IMG/VR virus record: IMGVR_UViG_3300020578_000086
Span: 1-56,500 of that record
Origin: a virus
Length of the DNA: 56,500 bases
Strand: one strand, 5' to 3'
This document shows positions 18,864 through 27,500 of the stretch, in pieces. A program made the translations under genes and the position numbers. How positions within the stretch are numbered: the first letter of the stretch is position 1; each line of letters starts with the position of its first letter. The notes below the pieces were generated by a model. That model saw only the letters and a program-made list of their open reading frames with translations, searched no databases and was not told the origin of the DNA.

Positions 18864-19700
18864 TTACCGTGTTAAGTGTTCGCTATTCTCCCACTTTGGG
18901 TCATACCAAAACCTTCTACCGTTCTTGTCCATTCTTGAAGCTAGTTTTCCATAGCAGCGAACCCATTCATCAAAGTTAGCGGCATCTACTCCCGCTGGGT
19001 TTTTCCAATCTCTTAGTTGCCCACCTCCTAGTACATAAGCTTCTTTTACACACGTATGAGTCGTTGCTATAAGTTCATGTAGCATGTTAAGAGAAATGAT
19101 GTTCATAGGCTGAAACGGATCAATGTCTAACCTATAAAGGATTTCTGCCCGTAAGTAATTGCCCACACCGTTAAAGTATCCTTGGTCCATCAGGATTTCG
19201 TAAAGAGGCTTGTTAAGCTTCTTACTATTTTGCCAATCACTTAGTATCTTGTACTGAAACTCGTTAAACTCACTAAAAGGGCAAGGACCGCGACCACCGC
19301 CCCAACCGTCGCTCCATTTCCACTTTGCAAAACGGCGTATATCATACATGATTAGCCAGTTTCCTGTAGTAGTCTTAAATCTCAAGTGACCGTGCTTAAG
19401 AGCTTTTTCCAGGTTTGGGCTATCTCCTCGCATATATATCCAAGAACCACTCATTCCCATAGTCATAAGTAGATTTTTTGTAACAGCGCCTTCAAGCCCT
19501 CCTCCAACCATTTCCATGTGAAGCATCAGTTCTTTACCTCGTGATTTTGCACGAATAGTAAATACACCTCCAGCGAAAGGGTTATCTTCTGTCTTAACTT
19601 TTGAAACCGGCGACTTTTCCATAGACTCAAAGAAAGTATCTTGCGACACAACCTGATTAATGAAGTCGGACATTATTTTTATCTCTGCTAATTCTGGCAT
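18864..19700 (-). CDS. Fpg/Nei-family DNA glycosylase
   Basis: Base-excision-repair glycosylase/AP lyase predicted to remove oxidised bases and cleave the abasic strand. The N-terminus is MPELAEI: after Met removal Pro2 is the family's Schiff-base nucleophile and Glu3 its acid partner. Lys56 in RGKELML matches the conserved beta-hairpin lysine, and DIRRF (120-124) matches the family's D-x-R-R-F patch. The helix-two-turn-helix DQGYFNGVGNYLRAEIL spans about 172-188. The C-terminal zinc finger has lost its four cysteines: only CYGKLASR, then NGRRFWYDPKW at 260-270, remain, resembling the zincless finger of NEIL1-type enzymes with its conserved arginine. Length (278) is normal. The ATG overlaps the stop of the exonuclease gene by one base. 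Family call is strong; preferred lesion is unknown. Confidence 0.92.
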   Translation of the reverse strand: MPELAEIKIMSDFINQVVSQDTFFESMEKSPVSKVKTEDNPFAGGVFTIRAKSRGKELMLHMEMVGGGLEGAVTKNLLMTMGMSGSWIYMRGDSPNLEKALKHGHLRFKTTTGNWLIMYDIRRFAKWKWSDGWGGGRGPCPFSEFNEFQYKILSDWQNSKKLNKPLYEILMDQGYFNGVGNYLRAEILYRLDIDPFQPMNIISLNMLHELIATTHTCVKEAYVLGGGQLRDWKNPAGVDAANFDEWVRCYGKLASRMDKNGRRFWYDPKWENSEHLTR

Positions 19701-20416
19701 TATACTAATACTGTGGGTGAATAAATGTTGTATAACTTTTCACACATAAGAATCATTGTCTTAACATCCTTTTCACAATATGTTTTAATTCTTTCAGTAT
19801 TGCCTTTCCAGTATTCTTTATGTACTTGACTTCCGTCAATATCGTCCTTAGGAGAAGGAACACCCATTCCGTAAGCAGCTTCTTCAAAAGTAACATCTAG
19901 ATTTGAAAATGATTTCCACATTTCTTTTAGATCCATGATATTTACTTCCCAGGGTTTTTTCTCATACGTGGATATTGCTTGTGGGATTGTAATTCCGTGC
20001 ATTAAGAGCTTTCTTTGCACCCAAGGAACATCAAAGTTTTTGATATTCCAACCTGTTGGAATAAGCCCGCTTGCACCAGCTTTATGAAACAAGTTGGCGA
20101 TAAGTTTCATCATTTTATCTTCGTCTTCTTCCATGATAGTGCTAACAGCCATTTCTCCGTTTTTCCCAACACCATATGATAAGCAAACTATTCGCCCGAA
20201 CTCTGGGAAAAGAGATACTTTATCTTGCCAACCTTGCGCCGGATCTCCGTAATTTAATCTGCTACACTTCTTCTCCCAAATGTGAGCACCTTCATGGTCT
20301 CTATCTAACAGGTTATTGAAGTTCTCATACTTACCGCATGTTTCAATGTCAAAGAATAGCATTGAACTTAATTTTTGCTTGCTGTACATATTTTTTTCAT
20401 TTGTTTTTATATTCAT
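19700..20416 (-). CDS. DEDDy 3'-5' exonuclease (DnaQ/PolB-exonuclease-like)
   Basis: A ribonuclease-H-fold 3'-5' exonuclease with the four metal ligands in order: D23 and E25 in FFDIET, D129 in GWNIKNFDVP, and the Y213-x3-D217 pair in YCEKDVKT. This is the DEDDy arrangement of stand-alone exonucleases related to the proofreading domain of family-B polymerases. There is no polymerase domain (238 residues). It may trim DNA ends or degrade nucleic acid during replication or repair; its pairing with the Fpg/Nei glycosylase (one-base overlap) favours DNA processing. Met10 (MYSKQK) at 20389 is an alternative start; neither start has a Shine-Dalgarno sequence. It is divergent from the SET operon across a 104-base intergenic region. 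Confidence 0.88.
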   Translation of the reverse strand: MNIKTNEKNMYSKQKLSSMLFFDIETCGKYENFNNLLDRDHEGAHIWEKKCSRLNYGDPAQGWQDKVSLFPEFGRIVCLSYGVGKNGEMAVSTIMEEDEDKMMKLIANLFHKAGASGLIPTGWNIKNFDVPWVQRKLLMHGITIPQAISTYEKKPWEVNIMDLKEMWKSFSNLDVTFEEAAYGMGVPSPKDDIDGSQVHKEYWKGNTERIKTYCEKDVKTMILMCEKLYNIYSPTVLV

Positions 20417-20494
20417 TAGAAAAAATTAGTTCCAGGGCAAGAACTATATTTCAAATCTGAATAAAACTAATAAGGAAAATTCCCAAAAGGATAA

Positions 20495-20504
20495 GTATAT
20501 AGAC
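20495..20504 (+). promoter_or_regulatory. Candidate promoter element (GTATATAGAC) for the SET operon
   Basis: Plus-strand GTATATAGAC ends 16 bases before the ATG at 20521. It is a plus-strand variant of the TATATAC/TATATAG element found elsewhere and the only such element in the 104-base divergent region. It would drive the three-gene SET operon against the surrounding leftward transcription. Confidence 0.4.
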
Positions 20505-20520
20505 GATTTAAGATAACACT

Positions 20521-20784
20521 ATGAATTTAAACACAAACCAAGAAGACCCAGGTCTTCACATCAATCCCAAAGACTTACCATGGGTAGGTTGCTCAAAAGG
20601 AATACGAGCATATGAACAAGCTTTTCTTTTTAAGAGATTATCTCCACTATTAAGTCCAACTGGCAAAGAAGAGATGGTACCAGCCGAGATAGTTCTTTGC
20701 AAAACCTGTGGAAAAGCTCCAAAGTTTATCTGGAGCAAAATACCTGACTTTCCAGAAGAAATGAAATCTGATTGTGAAAAATAG
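20521..20784 (+). CDS. Small conserved hypothetical protein, possible metal-binding CxxC (87 aa)
   Basis: First gene of a three-gene plus-strand operon. It begins MNLNTNQEDPGLHINPKDLP and carries LCKTCGKAPKF near residue 60, a CxxC knuckle with a single extra Cys near the C-terminus, so a complete zinc site is uncertain. No membrane segment. It overlaps the next gene (first SET gene, GTG start at 20774) by 11 bases, so coupling is likely. I do not recognise a named family; the co-transcribed SET genes are the only functional hint. Confidence 0.65.
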   Translation: MNLNTNQEDPGLHINPKDLPWVGCSKGIRAYEQAFLFKRLSPLLSPTGKEEMVPAEIVLCKTCGKAPKFIWSKIPDFPEEMKSDCEK

Positions 20785-21202
20785 TCCTTTCATAGATAAG
20801 AGGCTGGAGCTACGTCAAATACCAGAGATTAATGGTTGGGGTGTATTTACCACTGACCTAATTAAAGAAGGAGAATTGATAGAAATATCTCCCGTGATTC
20901 TTATACCTAAAAAATTGATTGATATAGCGATATGGGCATGTCAAGCAGACGGTATACCCAACAAGGATTTGATGCTAGATCAATACACATTACGATGGGG
21001 AGATAATCTTGCTTGCCCTCTTGGATGGGTTGGCTTATACAATCACAGCGATAACAATAACGCAATGTTTGTTGGGGAACATGAAAAGAATCTAATAGGT
21101 ATAGTGACAATTAAAGATATAAACCCTGGTCAGCAAGTTCTTGTCTATTATTCAGACGTTTGGTTTGCGGAAAAAGGGTATATCACAAAGGTAAACCTTT
21201 AA
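20774..21202 (+). CDS. SET-domain protein, first of a tandem pair (putative protein-lysine methyltransferase)
   Basis: A minimal SET domain of 142 residues. INGWGVF (19-25) is the S-adenosylmethionine-binding N-SET motif, YNHSDNNN (89-96) matches the NHS-x-x-PN motif that forms the cofactor/pseudoknot site, and GQQVLVYY (119-126) matches the C-terminal G-E-x-L-x-x-x-Y motif with the catalytic-type tyrosine. The post-SET cysteine cluster is absent, as in short bacterial and viral SET proteins (for example the chlorovirus vSET family). The predicted reaction is transfer of methyl groups to lysine side chains; the substrate is unknown. The start is GTG at 20774, 11 bases inside the previous gene; its TAA overlaps the ATG of the second SET gene. 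Confidence 0.85.
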   Translation: MKNSPFIDKRLELRQIPEINGWGVFTTDLIKEGELIEISPVILIPKKLIDIAIWACQADGIPNKDLMLDQYTLRWGDNLACPLGWVGLYNHSDNNNAMFVGEHEKNLIGIVTIKDINPGQQVLVYYSDVWFAEKGYITKVNL

Positions 21203-21624
21203 TGAAACCTTTTATTGATAGCAGGTTAGAAACTAAATACATGCCCGAGATTAATGGGTGGGGCGTATTCGCAAATAACAACATTGAAGCAAATGTGCTT
21301 ATCGAAGTTGCACCTGTTATAGTTTATCCTAGCAGTCCGGTAAATCTTGCATTTTCTATTTGTCAAGCACAAGGAATTTCTATAGAGAATTTTCAAATAG
21401 ATCAATACGTATTAGAGTGGCAAGGCAACTTTGGCTTAATGTTAGGGTGGACTGCTGTATACAATCATAGCGATAACAATAACGTAAGGTTTCTTGCTGA
21501 CTTTAAAAATTCTTTTATGACTATTGAAACTTTGCGAGAAATTAACGCAGGTGAACAAGTATTAGTTAGCTATGGAGAAGACTGGTGGAAAAAGAAACCT
21601 TACGTTAAGAAAGTAAATTATTGA
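21202..21624 (+). CDS. SET-domain protein, second of a tandem pair
   Basis: The ATG at 21202 overlaps the stop of the first SET gene (TAATG); a longer frame from 21160 would run inside that gene and is not needed. The 140-residue protein is a clear paralogue of its neighbour: PFID-RLE, PEINGWGVF, DQY-L-W, LGW then YNHSDNNN, and GEQVLVSYG all align. Motif positions are GWGVF 19-23, YNHSDNNN 87-94 and GEQVLVSY 117-124. The region between motifs (about 40-70), which in SET proteins forms the substrate-facing SET-I insert, differs most between the copies, suggesting different targets. The 3' end overlaps the 3' end of the convergent phoH-like gene by 7 bases, leaving no room for a terminator. Confidence 0.85.
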   Translation: MKPFIDSRLETKYMPEINGWGVFANNNIEANVLIEVAPVIVYPSSPVNLAFSICQAQGISIENFQIDQYVLEWQGNFGLMLGWTAVYNHSDNNNVRFLADFKNSFMTIETLREINAGEQVLVSYGEDWWKKKPYVKKVNY

Positions 21625-22346
21625 TTTCCTTTTTCTTCTTCTTCGTCGAATATCTCGTCTATTTTAATAATAAGAGGGTTTCTTACGATATCAGCTCTTT
21701 CGAATTCTACTACTCCGATATCATAAACATTAACAAACATTTTAACGATTCTAGCTAACGAGCTGGAACTTTTCTTGTTTAAGTCAATCTGCTTGGTGTC
21801 GCCCATGATTATCATTTTGGAGCGATCACCAATTCTTGTCATAGTGGATCGCATGTTTTTCATGGTAATGTTTTGTGCTTCATCAACAATAATAAATGTA
21901 TCATCAATAGAACGACCGCGTATATAAGCAAGTGGGGTGATCTCTATTAGTTCATGATGTATAAGTTCATCGGTAAGAGGCTTTCCTATGATCTTGTAAA
22001 AGTTATCCATAAATGATATCATAATGGGTTCCATTTTTTCTTTAAGAGTACCTTTTAAGAAACCGATGTCTTCTCCTTCAAGAACGGTAACACTTTTAGC
22101 AACAATGATTTTCTTAAATTCACCTTTTGCTAATAGGCGAAGAGATTCTGCACAAGCAACGTATGTTTTTCCCGTTCCCGCTGGGCCAGCGCATATAATG
22201 ATCTGATTATGATTTATCTGTTTAGCAAATTTCTTTTGATTCTCGGTCTTACATCTTAAAGAGATATCCAAACGAGTAAGTAACCTCTGTTGTGGAGTTA
22301 ACGAATCATATATTTCGTTGTTTGATGTTGATCTCCTTTTAGCCAT
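21618..22346 (-). CDS. phoH: PhoH-like P-loop ATPase
   Basis: Walker A is GPAGTGKT at 54-61 and Walker B with the PhoH/helicase signature is IIVDEAQN at 152-159, followed by TRIGDRSKMIIMGDTKQID, the sensor/motif-III region. The 242 residues match the usual phage PhoH core. PhoH proteins are ATPases related to superfamily-1 helicases; a role in RNA or phosphate-stress metabolism is proposed, but the phage role is unresolved. The C-terminus is very acidic (FDEEEEKG). It starts 12 bases after the Cys-rich 84-residue gene and its 3' end overlaps the convergent second SET gene. Confidence 0.93.
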   Translation of the reverse strand: MAKRRSTSNNEIYDSLTPQQRLLTRLDISLRCKTENQKKFAKQINHNQIIICAGPAGTGKTYVACAESLRLLAKGEFKKIIVAKSVTVLEGEDIGFLKGTLKEKMEPIMISFMDNFYKIIGKPLTDELIHHELIEITPLAYIRGRSIDDTFIIVDEAQNITMKNMRSTMTRIGDRSKMIIMGDTKQIDLNKKSSSSLARIVKMFVNVYDIGVVEFERADIVRNPLIIKIDEIFDEEEEKGNQ

Positions 22347-22358
22347 ATAATTTGTTTT

Positions 22359-22613
22359 TTACCACTTTTCTCCTGGGCATCTACATTCTACACACAGCAC
22401 CTTTTTGTCGATTTGACATCCGCAACCATTGAAGAAATCTCCATTAGGTTTAATACCGTGTTTTTCTGTGGAACATATTAAACCTTGCCGAAGTGGGCAA
22501 GTTGCGCAGATTGACATTCTAGATTCTCCAAGCACTTTAATCTCGGGATCTAATAAATTTACTGCATTAAGAAAGCTGTTGAACCAACCTTCTGCTATGT
22601 GTTTAAGAGCCAT
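22359..22613 (-). CDS. Small Cys-rich, probably zinc-binding protein (84 aa)
   Basis: An N-terminal helix (MALKHIAEGWFNSFLNAVN) precedes a cysteine-rich half: CATCP, CSTEKHG, NGCGCQIDKK, CVECRCPGEKW. The spacing, C-x2-C ... C ... C-x-C ... K ... C-x2-C-x-C-P-x-x-x-W, is that of a zinc-ribbon-like small protein common in phage genomes as an unnamed conserved protein. No catalytic residues are apparent. It lies between the HAD gene (3-base gap) and the PhoH gene in the leftward enzyme island. Biochemical role unknown; metal binding is inferred from the cysteines. Confidence 0.8.
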   Translation of the reverse strand: MALKHIAEGWFNSFLNAVNLLDPEIKVLGESRMSICATCPLRQGLICSTEKHGIKPNGDFFNGCGCQIDKKVLCVECRCPGEKW

Positions 22614-22616
22614 GTG

Positions 22617-23201
22617 TTATACTTTAACTGTTTGTACTTTAACATCTTTTTCCGTTTCAATCTCCTTAGCAAGAGCTAAGTTATCGTCATTATCATCAAA
22701 GAATATGAAATCATTATATCCTTCTTCTACAAAGCGATGAATAGCTTCTTTCTTCTTTTCCGCGATATTTCCCTTAAAGCCATACTTAGGATCATTTACA
22801 GCAATAACTAAATCGGTGTGAATGTCGATGCCATTCTCCAGGAAAAAATTGCGAATTAGAGAAGAGCTTGACCTTGCGGTAACTATTGATACATGTATGC
22901 CGCTGTTGTAAAATTTTAGAAGTTCGTCCATGACGTGAGTAATGAAAGTACTCTTTCTAAGGATATCAGCATCTTCAAACTCTTCAAAAGATAGCGTTTG
23001 CTTTGGGTTTGTATGAACAAAGTGATTAAACTCAGCGGGTGTCATTTCCTTTAGAACTCGACCTTTTTTAGGGTCAAGAACTTTAATCTTTGCCGCTGAA
23101 ATTATGAGGGTGTCATCAAGGTCAAAAATCGCTAACTTCTCTGCACGACTACCTTTAATCGTTGCCTCTTTTAGAACTTTACGTATTCTTCTGTTGACCA
23201 T
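22617..23201 (-). CDS. HAD-superfamily phosphatase
   Basis: Haloacid-dehalogenase-fold hydrolase. Motif I is FDLDDTL (26-32, nucleophile first Asp of DLD), motif II is the T of VTARSS (about 108), motif III the lysine in AEKKK (about 149-151), and motif IV FFDDNDDN (about 168-174). A cap is inserted between motifs I and II (about 40-90). The layout resembles the 3'-phosphatase half of phage polynucleotide kinases, so 5'/3' nucleic-acid end processing is possible, but no kinase domain is present and the substrate is unproven. The ATG at 23201 lies 31 bases inside the preceding structural gene; no later in-frame ATG would leave motif I intact. Confidence 0.87.
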   Translation of the reverse strand: MVNRRIRKVLKEATIKGSRAEKLAIFDLDDTLIISAAKIKVLDPKKGRVLKEMTPAEFNHFVHTNPKQTLSFEEFEDADILRKSTFITHVMDELLKFYNSGIHVSIVTARSSSSLIRNFFLENGIDIHTDLVIAVNDPKYGFKGNIAEKKKEAIHRFVEEGYNDFIFFDDNDDNLALAKEIETEKDVKVQTVKV

Positions 23202-24535
23202 TCTGTGTATAGTTTATTTATCTCGTCGTAAATTGCGGATACTGAAAAGGCCCAAGTAGTACCTGACGAGAATGAACCCCAATAATTTGGGTCTGCATAA
23301 AAACGAGCTCTTTCTTGTGTCTTTTTAGGAAAAGCAATTACTTTACCTGTATAAGAACCACCACTTGACTTAAGAATACCATCGTGTGTTTTAATCTTAG
23401 TATTAAGAATAGAACTTCTCCATGCAGGTGTTATGTTAATTAAACCACCGTCAGCTCTTCTTACGTCTAACCTAAGATAACGACCATTACCAGGAACAGG
23501 AAATGTTTTATTGTCTACATAAAAATCGCTGGTACCTAAAAGAACGGGCAGTCCGTCAATGTAAGAAAACAAATACGGAGCAGGCCACGTCGGATTTCCG
23601 TTAGGATATTGAGCTATTGTTTTTTGTGAATAAACATATATTTGATTAGTACCTACTGTTGCATCATAAACTGTAAATTCATTAATAGTTAAATTGCCAT
23701 CAATGTCGGGTATCATAGACGCTAATCCACCAGTTCCTGTTCCTTTTATGTCAAGCAGTTTTGGGCCGGCTATATTGCCTGCTGTTCTATTTATCTTAAT
23801 TGTTGTGATTCCACCACCACCAACAAAAGGTGTTAAAGAAATATCAGGGTTCTGATCTAAACCCGTCACATTATACACAAAGTAATTGGTTGGGTCAGAA
23901 ACATCTCTGGCCATGATTCTATACTTTCGGCTCTCCTGATTAACGTCATCCCAGTAAAAATATAAGTCACCTGTATTTCTGTCGTGCGAAACGCTTAGGT
24001 TAATTGGTGGAACAGCATTATTAAAAGTGCTTAGGTCTTGGAACAGTCGCCGGTTCCAAGCAAACACATCTCCTGATTCCATATCTAAAGGCTGACCTTG
24101 CGTAATTACACAAGTTAATGTATATGTGTAGCTATAAGTACTGCCAGCGATTGTAAATGATATGTCAGTAACTTTTGCGATATATCCTCTAACCCAATCG
24201 TGTGTAGAACTCTTAACTACAAAAGTATCACCGTCTTTAATTATGTTTGATCCGTAAAGTCCAGGATTCGTAGCTGAAGTTTCTAGCGTGGCATCATACT
24301 CAACGATAAAAGTAAAAGTACTTAATTCGCCAGTTACACTTATTTGAGAAGTTGGTGCTGTAAGAAGAGAAGCTTCATACGAAACGCTATAGTCATCTGC
24401 GCTTGTGAGTTCAGATGTAAAAATCTTTCCTTGCAATTCTCCGCTAGGAACGTTACCATCTTCTATAGACGGAGATCTTAAGACCTGGTCTTGAAAGTTT
24501 GAGTAAATCTCGGGTGCATTATTACGAATTCTCAT
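23171..24535 (-). CDS. Virion structural protein, baseplate/fibre type (454 aa)
   Basis: Starts MRIRNNAPEIYSNFQDQVLR, overlapping the end of the 2179-residue gene by 14 bases. The sequence is Ser/Thr/Asn/Asp-rich and beta-like, with a fibronectin-III-like segment near residues 180-220 (NLSVSHDRNTGDLYFYWDDV) and a C-terminal segment ending SAIYDEINKLYTEWSTEEY. No enzyme motif or membrane segment. Coupling to the giant gp7-position protein suggests a partner in the same baseplate layer. Last structural gene before the enzyme island. Specific identity not recognised. Confidence 0.75.
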   Translation of the reverse strand: MRIRNNAPEIYSNFQDQVLRSPSIEDGNVPSGELQGKIFTSELTSADDYSVSYEASLLTAPTSQISVTGELSTFTFIVEYDATLETSATNPGLYGSNIIKDGDTFVVKSSTHDWVRGYIAKVTDISFTIAGSTYSYTYTLTCVITQGQPLDMESGDVFAWNRRLFQDLSTFNNAVPPINLSVSHDRNTGDLYFYWDDVNQESRKYRIMARDVSDPTNYFVYNVTGLDQNPDISLTPFVGGGGITTIKINRTAGNIAGPKLLDIKGTGTGGLASMIPDIDGNLTINEFTVYDATVGTNQIYVYSQKTIAQYPNGNPTWPAPYLFSYIDGLPVLLGTSDFYVDNKTFPVPGNGRYLRLDVRRADGGLINITPAWRSSILNTKIKTHDGILKSSGGSYTGKVIAFPKKTQERARFYADPNYWGSFSSGTTWAFSVSAIYDEINKLYTEWSTEEYVKF

Positions 24536-27500
24536 AGATGGTTAAAAAGTCATTTCTTGTGTAATTCTTCTTATTGCCATTGGTATCAGTAATTTCTAAT
24601 TCTAACGTAAATTTGCCAGGACGATCAAATGTAAACATCATTTCAGAATCAGTCAATTCTACCAAGGTACTATTTTCATTGGAAAGTTTCCAATAGAAAC
24701 TAGTTTTTCCAGCAATTCTACTAGCATCAGAAGAAAAATAAACTGTAGTCCCGGAGGGTAATTTAACTGGTTCAATTCCAATGTAGGTATCCTCCCATCG
24801 CCAAGCACCTCCTATCGCAGATTCATACGGCAAACGATTTGATTGAGCTTCTGCTACTAAATCATTGTCCCAAACAGGCAACGCCGGCGGTGGCGGATTC
24901 ATAGTAAAACTGTATTGAAGTGGTAAGTCAGCAGCAGGATACCAGCCTCCTGGCAAGGAAAGAGGGTTAAGACCTTCATGTTGATAAATTTGATAGTATC
25001 TGCTTGTCATTAAGAATTCTTTTAGTCCGCCTTCAAACGCGCCTACAAGCCCTGGTCCGTAACCAAAGTGTTTTGCCACATTTTTTAGAGGGTATGTGTG
25101 ACAAATCGGAGTGTTTACGAGGTTAAGCGGGTCTTCAAAACTAATACCGTTTTGACCTATTAACCAGCCTAAATGGTCAGTAGAAGGAGTTGCTGCAACC
25201 GCGTGTATTTTTAAGTTAGTGGCATTTTGGAAAACTAATGTAAAGTCAACTTGTTCATTTGAAAACCACTCCACATCAAATGAACAATTAACCTGAGTTA
25301 CAGTTGAAGCAATGTCAAGTTTAAGAGTATTAACACTGCCTTGATAAGAATTGATTTCAACGATTCTTGCGGGAAAAGCTGGCGAAGTAGGCAACCCCGG
25401 TCCAGATATTATCTCTCCTACGTATATTTCATTTTCGTTAAGGCCAGTAATCTTGGATATTATAGCTGACCCGTTTTTAAGATTGCCTACAAAACTAAGT
25501 TTCTTAGGTAACGGGTTAACCATTTTAATATCATTGGGTGTAACACCTATAAAAGGATATGTTTGAATTTCAGCAGCAGGGCCAGTAAATTCGGAGATGA
25601 TCACATCTCCCGCAGAAGGTGAGGTTACTACTGTAGGTTGAATAATTAAATCAGGGTGATCATATGTGTTTAAGGTTCCAGTAATTTTTTCTTTGTCTAC
25701 ATTTTCTTCACCGAGCAATTCATATTCGAATCTAGATAACCCAGGGTTGTCTGTTGCTCGTAATTCATAAAGAGCTTGAGAAAATTTTTCTCCATTAGAC
25801 ATACCACCAACTATGCCCTGAAAATAAAACGTAGGATCATTATTAAATTGGATGTTTCCATTTTGGTCAACACCCGTGATTGTAAAATCACATGCAATTC
25901 TTTCTTGAAAGTCTAAAGTATCCCATGTATGATAGTAAGATTCTTTCCATGTAACAGATCTGTAATTTTGCCATTGTTGAACAAGCGTCCCAATTCTTCT
26001 TTCAGCAAAGTCTTCATCAAACTTTCTTTGCATTACATAGAAAGAAGAAGAACTTCTTAATAGCTCGGATTCTTCATCGTCAAGGGTGAGTATTGTGCCA
26101 AGTCCGTTTCTCCAGTAACCTGTATTAGTTACAAGAAGGCTGTAATCGCCAGAAACAATACCGTGATCGTAATACCAACCTTCGCCAGTTGTGGTGACAG
26201 CAAATTCTGCCGCAAGGGCGCTATTAAAGTCTCCACTTGACGGGTACATGTTAAAGTCCATAAAAATTTCAGCGTTAGGGCCAGAATTCTGAAAAAGATA
26301 AGATCTAGTTGGAAACTCGTTATACTCATACTCTAACCAAATACTTGAACCAGCGGCTTGTGTAGCTGCTAGATGTGCTGTGAGTCCGTTGATGCTCCCT
26401 CCATCAAGAGCAACAAAATCGATTACGTGTACTCCGTCATATCCAGGAGGTAAACCGCCCCAAATATCGAAAGGGTGACCTGTGTTGCTTGTGTCAAAGA
26501 ATACATGTGTCGTTCTTAACCGCTGTTCATATGAATTACCGCTAACAGGGTCTATCAGGTAGATTGATATGACAGAAAAACCGGGAGTAAGTTCTCCAGT
26601 TGGATTGGCTGGCAAACAACCCGGAACACCTGGACCTGCTGTTGCGCTTAATATGTAAAGTTTTCCAATATGATCGTTTACGAGAGGGTCGTTTGATACA
26701 CTTGGTTCTATAACCCAAGTAGAATTTACAGGGTTAGTGTCCCAATTTAGATTACCGTTTGCTACATCAGTGCCTCTATACTGGTATATCATTCCTAACT
26801 CACCGCCCTTGGAATAAACTGGATCTGAAGCACCACCGTCAATGGTGATACTATTAGGCTGACCTGGTAAAGGAAGCGTGTCTTTGTTTATGATCTGCTT
26901 ACGGAATCTTACAGGTATCTCATCATGACCAAAAAGTCTAATATAATCACCAATAACTATTCCAGTGGGGTTTGTAACAGCATTATAGATTTGATTGCCA
27001 TCAAGAACAATGGTTCCTCCAATTTCTCTTAACACTTGCCATGTAGTAGGGCTGTTGGTAAAAGCAGATGGAGGCGTACTTGTAAGTTCAATTTCAGTTT
27101 GACCTGGTGTTGCATAATTTGCATTCAGGACTTCTAGCTGATATGTAACATCATCACGTCTAATGAATACCCAATCATTAGGGTTAATTGCAGGTTCTAT
27201 TTCCGGGTAAGGTCTTTGACCGGAAACGATTATTGTTGGGTTAAGCGTAGAAGGAGTAGTAGTAGAATCAGTATAAGAAATAACTGCACCTTCGACATTA
27301 TCTTCAGGCGAAACCTGAATAACTTCGATAGGTAACTTTATAGGGTAGTTATATTTGTTTACACCATCTAAGTTTCCAGTCTCTAAACTATCCCATCTTA
27401 CTTGAGAAGAATCCCACGTCGTCATGGTGAATATGGGATTCACCCAGCGCCCAAATGCGTTTTCCCATGTGTAGCGAATATCATCCGGTATAACAGGCTG

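Noticed and set aside
20417-20520. tRNA or riboswitch in the 104-base divergent region
   Set aside because: No acceptor-stem pairing, T-arm or conserved aptamer core could be found; it contains only A-rich sequence and one promoter-like element.
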